From positions 100,613 to 111,711 of the forward strand of contig BEXV01001213.1 in assembly GCA_003118195.1 (NCBI GenBank): a DNA stretch of 11,099 nt. The letters run 5' to 3'. The notes beneath the pieces are model-generated. The model was not told the origin of the DNA and searched no databases. It saw only the letters and a list, made by a program, of their open reading frames with translations. Below, one piece after another: positions 1 to 8,000 of this stretch (positions within the stretch are counted from its first letter, which is position 1; each line of letters opens with the position of its first letter). A program made the position numbers and the translations under genes. The stretch is from Hemicentrotus pulcherrimus. Taxonomy: Eukaryota; Echinodermata; Echinoidea; Camarodonta; Strongylocentrotidae.

Positions 1-370
1 TCCGAATTTAGGGGGGTACATTGAGCATTTTTCCTGAGTAAGGGGGGTCTCCAAGGCAGGAAAAGCCCGCAAAAAGCCCGCGAAATGGGGGTTCGAAAAT
101 TTTGGCAGTCCTCAGATAGGGGGTGTTTTCAAAAAGAGGGAACGAGCATATGCGTACCCTAAATAACACTGAGTGGGGGGGACGGGCTTGACGCCCGCCG
201 GTGAAAAGCCCCTGGACCCCAGGCCAATTTACGCTCCACTCTAACCTGATCGTAAATACTCCACCTTGAAAAAACATTCCTTGGGGCCGGGATGTAACAT
301 GTAAGAGTGGTGGTGATCCAAATTTTTCTTCTGCCCCCCCAAAAAAAAACGTTTTTGCTCATTACGCCAC

Positions 371-400
371 TGCCCCTGGAAGGTTTGCCCCTGGAATGTT
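371..400 (+). repeat. 15-bp tandem duplication
   Basis: TGCCCCTGGAAGGTT (371-385) is followed at once by TGCCCCTGGAATGTT (386-400), differing at one base. A third partial start, TGCCCTT, follows at 401. This is a simple local duplication within the GC-rich repeat block. Confidence 0.85.
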
Positions 401-767
401 TGCCCTTCCACCAACCCCGAACTGCTTCTTGGCGCGCCTGCATACGGGAGTGTGCCGCTATAATGGGTCACTTTTTCCCAAAAATTCCATTAACAAAAAT
501 ATCCCTAGAAGTAGAAAACGTTGGTCTTTTTGAATGGCAAACACCCAAAAATTGTGAAAAATAGGCATTTATTTCGGGAAAATCCCCCAAATGTCCCTTA
601 AACCTGAGGTTTCAGGCTTGAGCGACACACCCCCGTTTAAACCGTCTATTTGAGGACCCCCCCCCCTCCCCCCGGAGTATGGGTCCAGGGTCCTGACATC
701 GAGAGGGTCTTTAATTTTGGAGGCCGGGGGCCCTGGCATCATGGTTTCAAAACTTTCAGGTGTGGAT

Positions 768-784
768 TTAGATCTAGATCTAGT
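768..784. repeat. Short GATCTA tandem
   Basis: The bases around 771-782 hold GATCTA twice, with TTTA before and G after, making AGATCTAGATCT self-complementary. It is a short microsatellite-like tract with no visible coding or regulatory role. Confidence 0.7.
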
Positions 785-939
785 TCCGAAATGGGGGTAG
801 GCGGGGCGGGGGGGGGGCATACCCAGACGTTGTGTGTCCGGACAGGTGGTGTATTCGAACAGTTGATTAAAAACAGCAATTTGAAAACGTTTACACGCAA
901 TATTTCATAAATCTTTTAAGAGTTAGGCGAGGCCAGAAG

Positions 940-1125
940 CGGCGCTCTTTTTCATCCCCAATAATTGCCACTATCAAATTCTAACAGGTGCCCCTTTTCC
1001 TTTATAATAAGCGCACTTTCCATTCCTGTAAGTACCCCTTTCATCTCTGATGAGTGCCTCTTTTCAGGTGCGAGAAATTCCCCTTTTCTCCTCTGATACT
1101 TTTGCCCTTTTTTTTCTTTTTTCTA
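940..1125 (+). repeat. Degenerate tandem repeat, unit about 20-25 bp
   Basis: Successive blocks share the plan G(T/C)GCC or TACCCC, then CTTTT or CTTTC, a short pyrimidine spacer, then TGA(T/A)AA or similar. Block starts can be placed near 940, 966, 987, 1011, 1031, 1052, 1074 and 1096. Copies differ at many positions, so only the rhythm and the CCCCTTTTC core are convincing. The array ends in a T-rich tract (1108-1132) just before the 226-codon frame, so it would lie in the 5' flank of that gene. Confidence 0.45.
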
Positions 1126-1157
1126 CTTTTTGAATTATTACGATCGCTTGAAAGAAA

Positions 1158-1838
1158 ATGTTGGATCTGGGTGAGCAGAATGTTGACGAACTGAACTGCT
1201 TCCGGGTGATGAACGGCCATCTCTACTGGGAGATGATCCCGACGCCTCTCGCGGATTTCGATTTGGCGCTGGAGGAGTTTTTGTTAAGAGAAAGACTGGA
1301 ATCGGCTGTCAAGTCTCTTGCCTGCAAAACCGAAGAACATTGTGATATCAGTTATCCAAAAATCGCAGTGAAAGTGCATGATGTCAAGGTATCACCTTTA
1401 ACCATGGCAACGGAACTTGTTCAAAATGGTGAAAACATGAGAAGCACGAGATACAAGTGCACAGGAATTTATATAGGTGATAATTTAAGCAGAACTATTC
1501 ACCGTAACCATGGCAACACAGAAAGTTTTAAGGAGGATGAAAGCTTGCCAGTGGGACACATCTTTGGCATTGATGTTAATAGTGAAGAGTTCCAAGATTT
1601 CAAAGTAGAAAAACGTATTGATCACACTCATGATTTTCAGAATGAACATCGGGCCATTACATTTCAAACCGTAAAAGAAATTTCAAAAGTTAATGAAATG
1701 GGAGAAAACAAAGGACATGGCCAACACGATGGAGCAGTTTCGTCCGTGAAGAACAAAATTGATTGGAACTGCCAAACTTTACCATATTACAATGGTAACC
1801 AGCAATTTAGCGTCACTTGTCCTATTTTTAACAATTAA
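1158..1838 (+). CDS. 226-residue orphan open frame, function unknown
   Basis: A 226-codon frame from ATG (A at -3) to TAA is improbable by chance in DNA this AT-rich, so it is likely coding in whole or part. I recognise no family. The product begins MLDLGEQNVDELNCF, has a Leu/Glu-rich likely helix around residues 32-52 (LADFDLALEEFLLRERLES), and then becomes polar, rich in His, Asn, Glu and Lys. There is no signal peptide or membrane segment. Bases 1158 to about 1330 are GC- and CpG-rich and the rest is AT-rich. A good donor-like site, CAAG|GTATCA, lies at 1388/1389, so the first 77 residues may be a first exon and the rest a fortuitously open intron. A plus-strand AATAAA lies at 2339-2344. 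Alternatives are a lineage-restricted gene, or a degraded coding fragment next to the repeats upstream. Confidence 0.5.
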   Translation: MLDLGEQNVDELNCFRVMNGHLYWEMIPTPLADFDLALEEFLLRERLESAVKSLACKTEEHCDISYPKIAVKVHDVKVSPLTMATELVQNGENMRSTRYKCTGIYIGDNLSRTIHRNHGNTESFKEDESLPVGHIFGIDVNSEEFQDFKVEKRIDHTHDFQNEHRAITFQTVKEISKVNEMGENKGHGQHDGAVSSVKNKIDWNCQTLPYYNGNQQFSVTCPIFNN

Positions 1839-3345
1839 TGAAAGCGGGAGTATAACGTCTTTTAATCATGATCAGTAGATTAAACTTTGACCTTTTGCAC
1901 ATTCTCGTTCTCGTGATAGTTTGCTTTAATGAAAGATAAAGAAGTGTGAAAAGAACACTGGTCATGTGAGTTTCGGAACTGTCTTCACAAAAGAAAAAAA
2001 AAAGCTAAGTGCTTCCTAACTGATTTTCCCTGTCTTCGCTGTGCGGGCGTATGTCCTTAATAATATGCCTTATACCCAGTATACTACAGGCGGTATTATG
2101 AAAAGAAATCAAAGTATTGGACAGTACCAAGAGAAGGGAGAGGGTAAACAGAGGATGATCATTTTTTGTGTGGGAGAAGAAGAAAAAAAGATTTTCCTCC
2201 TCTCTTATCTAAAAGACATGCATTGACGAGACAAAATTTAAATATTTAAATTAGTTTTCCGTCTTGTATACCCTATTGCAGTATTCTGTATACCATGTAC
2301 AGTAGTTTATCATTTTTTGAATGTATTAATTTTTACGAATAAATGATTCAAACTCACTAATTATTTAGTTACTTGTCGAATTATAGTCAAGAATCATGAG
2401 AAATACTAATATTTATCATTTGCAATAGGTATATAGCACAGGATGCTAGCTTTAATACCCCAGCTATCTTCTGCCCCCCCCCCTCCTCTATAATAATGTT
2501 CATCACTTACTGGTTACGTCATCATTAATGACAAAGTCTAATACGAATATAGTCATAATAACATTATATGATGATAATAATATGTCATGTACATGTATTT
2601 CAATCTGTATGCATGTAGGCTCGAAATACAACAAGAGTGGTATTCTACTTTTTTCAATAATTAAAATCATTTATTCGCATCAAGTTCAATCAAGAGATTT
2701 TTTCCCGTTAAAATCAAATATCAAATGGGTGTACCTGAGCAAATATCATCTAATGAATAAATTGATACCGAAATGAAATCTATGTCAAAACGGTTACGCA
2801 GTTTTTATTCATTTACGAATGCACTGGTAGGGGAATGACTCAGAATCATTTTATATTAGACCATTCATACAATTTTTTTATTATTGATGTAATTTACAAC
2901 AAGACAATGTTTTTTTAATCACTGCAATGAACATATATTACACATTTCTGTCATGGAATGTTAGCAAAAATCACATACCTTTCTTTGGTTGGATTGAACC
3001 TATTATCCATTGACAAATCGGGTAAATTCTGGCAATCAAGAATCTTTATACAGAGAAAAGACAATGCTTCTTGAATCTGTTGTTACGATACAATATGTAA
3101 GGTACGTATATAACATATACGAAAGATTAATTATTCCTAAATAGAGCGCATTAGAGTGACATTATAACGACCTATACATGTACAGTAGTTATTTGTATAA
3201 CAATTCATTGATATCATCGATCTGCATTAGACAAACAGATTTTAAATCTTGCCAAAAAATAAGCTTTACTACTGTATATTGTGTTAATTGGAATGTAGTG
3301 TGAGAGGATTTCAAAATGTCAACATAAATTTTCAACGAAATTCCA
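1839..3345. other. AT-rich non-coding stretch
   Basis: No convincing gene is seen. The open frames here (2041-2226, 2528-2776) are short and Asn/Ile/Lys-rich, as expected by chance in AT-rich DNA. Landmarks are AATAAA at 2339-2344, a possible poly(A) signal for the frame ending at 1838; a C-run at 2475-2484; and an 18-bp AT palindrome at 2235-2252. Confidence 0.6.
2235..2252. repeat. 18-bp perfect AT palindrome
   Basis: AATTTAAATATTTAAATT reads the same on both strands. Such palindromes are not rare in AT-rich DNA, and no flanking structure suggests a function. Confidence 0.9.
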
Positions 3346-3450
3346 GGGCCCCATTTCATAAAAATATACTGAAATCCCTATATACATTAATTTGATTGGT
3401 AGGGGGCAGATAAATCATAAACTATGGCAGTTGCTATGGAAACAGGGCCC
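3346..3450. mobile_element. 105-bp MITE with GGGCCC inverted ends
   Basis: The left end GGGCCCCATTTCATAA and the reverse complement of the right end, GGGCCCTGTTTCCATAG, match closely, giving terminal inverted repeats of about 15 bp around an AT-rich core. CAG-type flanks (CCA before, AGA after) leave no clear target duplication. The TTTCATAA and TTGCTATGGAAAC phrases recall abundant miniature elements of echinoderm and related genomes, from memory and unverified. It is non-autonomous, with no coding capacity. Confidence 0.6.
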
Positions 3451-3671
3451 AGAACACTGTATTATATTAATTGGACTAATACCCCGGTTGTTCTTGTAAC
3501 ATCGTAATACCTCCGTTGACATATCAGCCGACAAATTACCAGAGATTCAGTACATTGAAAACACGACTTCGACCATCAGTTATCAGTTAAGAATATAAAT
3601 ATCAAGTATCTATTTTATTCTTCATAAATGCTAACGTAATCTGACATGGTTGCATAAAAACAAAACAAAAT
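3451..3671. other. Non-coding stretch after the MITE
   Basis: No gene, RNA or repeat is supported between the MITE and the next open frame. Some mixed-composition sequence near 3490-3580 could hide a short exon, but no pair of splice sites with an open frame stands out. Confidence 0.5.
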
Positions 3672-4062
3672 ATGAATAGTATGGTTTTAGAATCAAATTT
3701 GTTTTTTTTTACATGCATAAAGACATTACTTATCGGAGGGACAGCTAACCTTAACATAAAACAGTACTTTAAAACGCCAAGATACACTCCACTTTTCTAC
3801 AAAGCTTTACATGTGCTCCAAGATCACAATATTGTACAGATATTGCATGACTGTGTAGACTTACGTAATAAATACTTAAGAGGTACTGATCGAACTATAA
3901 CTAGACAAAGTACAAAATATTCATTAAGACTTGCAATTAATTAAAAGCTCTTTATAAACTTCGGTATTTACACACTAATCTCATTTTTAGACGGTTACAT
4001 AATTTGAATGATAAAATAAATATACACGATAATTTGAATTCATACACATGTAAATATAAATA
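3672..4062 (+). pseudogene. Possible decayed coding fragment, retroelement-like
   Basis: A 90-codon frame (3672-3944) includes KQYFKTPRYTPLFYKALHVL. The pattern Phe-x-x-Pro-x-Tyr-x-Pro-x-Phe-Tyr-Lys followed by Ala-Leu is reminiscent of the C-terminal part of LINE reverse transcriptases, but this is only resemblance. After its TAA, a shifted frame continues from 3946 (KALYKLRYLHTNLIFRRLHN and onward) to a TAA at about 4060-4062, so a single-base shift could have split one frame. No catalytic YADD-type motif is present. It could equally be two chance frames in AT-rich DNA. Confidence 0.25.
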
Positions 4063-4922
4063 AAACATCTTTTCAAAATAATTCATCATTATGTCACTGA
4101 ACAATAATTATTATATTCTGCTCTATCATGCGACGCAACATACATGTTATTGTTAGTTTATTCGTTGTCTTAATCACTATATAAAAAGAGTTTGTATAAA
4201 AGTAGCACTTAGAATCAGATGAAATTAAACCAAACAAATAATAATATAAATCCAAAGACACTGTCATTTTTTCAATGAGGACAAAAGGACAATAAATAGG
4301 ATACATCCGTAGTTATCATTCTGTCAATTATGCAATTATTTTAAAACTATGTCTATTCTTCCTTTAAAATTGGTTAAATATGAATTTGATATGTCATCTT
4401 CTGTTTGTAAGACTAACAAACCCTAAAGCTGGATTTGCAAATTTTACAGCATAATTCCTGTTTACGTTATTTGAATAATAAAACGGTAACATGTTCACTT
4501 CCTTTACATAAATGAGACACCTTGACGATTATAGAGTGCGTAAAGAACTGTTTTAAATGAACGGACAGATTGTAAAATGCTGGACCGGTCGCCTATGAAA
4601 ATATAGATGATCTCTCTTTTAGTACTAGACAAAGATTTGTTATAGGATAATAAATGGAATATCAATCTGAACTAGGAATGGCTTTGATATTTCATGTCGG
4701 AGGTAAATGATAACGGTAATGATAAAACGAATCTAAATTGCACTTGAAAGACCAAATTCTTATCAATTAAAACAAAACTTAAACGAAATTAGTAATCTCG
4801 AAAGTCCATTGTTTTTAAAAATTCAATCCCTATCAGTTACCATTTGCGTCTATGAATTAAGAAACCGTTTTTACTTAAAAAGAAAATATATCGGAATGGT
4901 GTGTCGTTGAAACCTGCAGATC
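4063..4922. other. AT-rich stretch, 3' flank of the minus-strand gene
   Basis: No gene is seen. The minus-strand 70-codon frame at 4094-4306 is Ile/Tyr-rich and looks random. The nearest minus-strand AATAAA is at 4162-4157, about 760 bases beyond the stop codon; AGTAAA at 4875-4870 is nearer. The 3' untranslated region of the surface-protein gene must lie here, but its end cannot be placed. Confidence 0.5.
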
Positions 4923-5074
4923 TCAGTACAAGTCTGGATGGAGGAAGAGGACGAGAATTATGTTGAATAAAATGACGTTTAGAGAAAATACTAGTTGTAC
5001 TGCGCTGCTTTCCTTTGTCTCACCGATGTCAATACTAAGACTCGATTCAAGGCTTGTCTCATCTTGTCTGATAG
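4923..5074 (-). CDS. Exon 5: last strand, hydrophobic C-terminus and stop
   Basis: The acceptor TTCTTGCAG (AG at 5076-5075) brings in a phase-1 junction Ala and then 49 residues to TGA at 4925-4923. SLESSLSIDIGE fits the fourth strand of the SEA-like region. Then comes ETKESS and a 21-residue hydrophobic run (AVQLVFSLNVILF onward), ending HPDLY. That end fits a GPI attachment signal with Ser245/Ser246 as candidate sites, or a type I membrane segment with almost no tail. A second acceptor, ATAAATAG (AG at 5115-5114), is in the same frame and would add 13 residues. No canonical AATAAA on this strand is seen within about 750 bases downstream; AGTAAA at 4875-4870 is a possible variant signal. Confidence 0.76.
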
Positions 5075-8000
5075 CTGCAAGAACGACATCAGCGAGAAGC
5101 ATGCCACCATCGTCTATTTATTTTTTTTTGTATGAAAAAAGAAGGGAGTGACAGAAGGAGAGAGAGAATGAGAAAAGACAAAGAAATAATCAAATCAATT
5201 TTTCTTTGTTTTATAATTCAGAGCTTTTTATATGCACTGTATTCCATTACCGAATTTTGAATTTGCGTATGTGACCTGAAATAGGCCTATTTGTAGTTAA
5301 CCTGAAGAAGAAACAAATTCAGGGTACAATTGCTTTTTAAAATTCTTTCTAGAGTTTCAAATAATCATGACTTAAAATACAAGATGGTCTTAGAATACCA
5401 AGTATTTGACTTAAAGAGTAATAACATTATTATTGTGTCTAAACATGTTGAAAGAGCATAATGTATGCAAGTTGAATCAAACTTGATTGGAAGTCGAGTG
5501 AATATGTAACGCTATACGACGCCACTTCCACATAATTATTGTGTGATCATGATGGACGTTGCCCAAGCAAGCCAATTCTATAGGTTATATAATTCAACTT
5601 TAATGCGACATAAAATATATATCATTACTATATCATTCTCTCTTTTCGGCCTTTGTTAAAAGTATCTTATTACCTTCCCGACACACTCCCGGAGCTACGG
5701 GCGAGATCCCGGTCACTTGTATCCAGTAAGCTGATGATGTATAGTCTAAACTTTCCTCAGGAAACTCTTCACCAAGGGTTACACCAGTGCTAGAAAAGTC
5801 GCTGTAAAAAAAAAGAGGATGAATTATTATTATGCATCTGATTCTTGTCTATGTTTTGCGATTTAAAAAAAAACTCTCAATGGCTTCACTCGACGACCAT
5901 TTTTGAAAGGGGCTGTTACACTGTATAAACATTGTCGACAGATCCGCCATAAAATGATCCAAAATGACCCCGCCCCCACTCCAAATTTGTTGGCAATTGA
6001 TTCGAAAATTCCTTGCCGACACATAAAAAGAAGGGGGTATAGGATCATCTTGTAATTTTGGATGGGGGGGGGGGGGTTGGGTTGCNGGGGGGTTGGATGT
6101 CAGCTTCTCTCTGTGGAAAAATCAACATGCATGATGAAAGCTGACCACAACATGGAAATAGGGACTACATTAATGAATAAGAAACCCAATAATAATTGGA
6201 ACCGCTGAGTTTGCTTATTGTAAATGTGTGACGTAAAACTGCTTACTATAACCTCTATAAGTTAAGATTTCTATGTATGGTAAGTGGTTGTTGCCACATC
6301 AGACAAAGCTTAAACAATTGTTGTCGTCAATCATTGAGATCAATTTCTGTACCAGTATTTATACAACTTGAATTTTGCAATTGGTTTTGTTTGATATATG
6401 GACCGAAGTTTTAAGACTCATTTTTGTAACAAACTGTTGCCTCATTTCATAAGGGTAATAGCTTCAATTTTGAACTTCAACATAACATTTTTACACAGTT
6501 TTGTTTAACATTTGGAATATTAGATTCAATAACATTCTTACACGACAGTGTTATTGGCGGCTGGACAACAGGTTGATTGTCGGGTACTGCAGTAGCTGAT
6601 TACGCTTGCCTTCAGGGCATTCAGCACATCGGCTTGAATGGAAATCCACTGCAAAGAAATTAAGAGACAAACGAATTAAGTTAAGAGTCTGTATCAGGGG
6701 TGGACTGGGACTGAAATTCAGTTAGGGTTGTTCGATGTGACTGCATGGCACACACAACCTTTCAACCGACATTCGGAACAGATATTGACCAGCCTTTAAT
6801 TAATACAGCCTAAATATCGAGCGGCCCGTGACGAAAAATCTCCTACTTCTCAATGGTCAGTCCACCACTGTTTTTTGTTGTTCATCCAGTGGCAGATCCA
6901 GGGGAAGTCGGGGTGTGTGGGGGAGTGGGAATGGAAGGGCGGGTGCCGGTATACGCTCATGACTCTTGCCAAATTCGAGACCTTTTCATTGACACTTTTC
7001 ACAGATTTTGGTCACATATTGCAACCGCCCTCATAATTATAGAATCCTGATCCACATCAGGTTAGAATATAGCTTAGAAAGAAAGAAAGATCATACTAGA
7101 GCATTATCGTATACAAATACAGTAAATATCTAGTTCTATTATTTGCCAATAACACTCCTTTACCTAATGACATACCTACTGTAATTATATAGGCCTTTTC
7201 AGGAGGAAAAAAGGCGCAAGATCCCCTCTCTCAGAAATTTGAAGAGACTGTAAAATTTGAAATAATGCATTGATACTCACATCATCTATGTCTTCATTTA
7301 GAAGGATGAGAACTCCATTCTGTTTCGCAGTAGCAGCATCTGTATTTTGAATATTTTAAAGCATTAACATTTATGGCGAAATGATCAAAGCGATCTTCCG
7401 ATGGTAAACAATGCTAGTACAAAGACTAGTTACACCACATGCAAAGGAAACATCACAAAGGAGAACTTAATTATCACAAACACACCGGGGTTAACTTTAA
7501 TATTAATCATTCATTTGAACTTAAAACTGCGCAATCAAAGTTTCCGCTTACAGTCTTCTTTTCATGCAATTTACCAAAATAACTCTGCCTTCTATTATTG
7601 TCTGTTTTTAATGGCTTATCACGTTTACATGAATGTCATTTAGTATATAACTATTTTAATAAAGTGTACAATTCATGTACCTCTATATATTTCCTTTAAA
7701 ATCAACAATAAGAACAGTAACATAACACCGATAATTTTAAGGCAGATTTGGAAAAGGCTTGATTGTTCTGATTGCGTTATAGGAATCGGAAACTTGGTTG
7801 AGTTAAGTAAAAACATGCTATAACGAAAGTACATTGATTGTACATGCAAAACACAGCAATAAAACCCACAAGGTACTTCAAGGAGGCAAAAGAATATACT
7901 AAAGCAATGAGAATTAAACTAAACAGTATAGGCATCTTCCTCGTTTTAACAAACATGAAATTTTGACTTTAAAAAAACCCACCGCCATGAACCAGCATTT

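Larger units (their letters stand above)
1..906. repeat. GC-rich interspersed repeat block with G/C homopolymers
   Basis: This stretch differs from the rest of the window: it is far richer in G and C, with runs of 6-11 G or C at many places (for example 11-16, 42-47, 174-181, 657-666, 807-815). Phrases such as GCATATGCGTACCC (148-161) look like those of middle-repetitive DNA in marine deuterostomes, from memory and unverified. Small direct repeats lie inside (AAAAGCCCGC twice near 61-81; a 15-bp pair at 371-400; GATCTA tandem at 771-782). Open frames here on both strands (8-820) are Gly/Pro/Arg-rich and mutually overlapping, as expected of repeats. No gene is supported. Confidence 0.5.
6649..7280 (-). 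other. Intron 2, containing transposon remnants
   Basis: This phase-0 intron of 632 bases runs from GTGAGT to TTTCTTTGCAG. Two insert-like segments occupy much of it (6695-6870 and, less surely, 6887-7063), as well as a short GAAA repeat at 7076-7090. Confidence 0.6.

Noticed and set aside
8..910. Several overlapping open frames on both strands, 76-94 codons
   Set aside because: Gly/Pro/Arg-rich products from G- and C-run repeat DNA, open on both strands at once, with no motif or splice context.
1485..1667. Minus-strand 60-codon frame inside the orphan frame
   Set aside because: Shadow of the longer plus-strand frame, with no features.
2041..2776. Plus-strand frames of 61 and 82 codons
   Set aside because: Composition matches random AT-rich DNA; no motif, and no pair of splice sites that extends them.
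4094..4306. Minus-strand 70-codon hydrophobic frame
   Set aside because: Ile/Tyr-rich as expected by chance; no splice link to the surface-protein gene.
6853..7050. Plus-strand 65-codon frame
   Set aside because: Begins in the right end of one transposon remnant and runs through the next, with no coding features.
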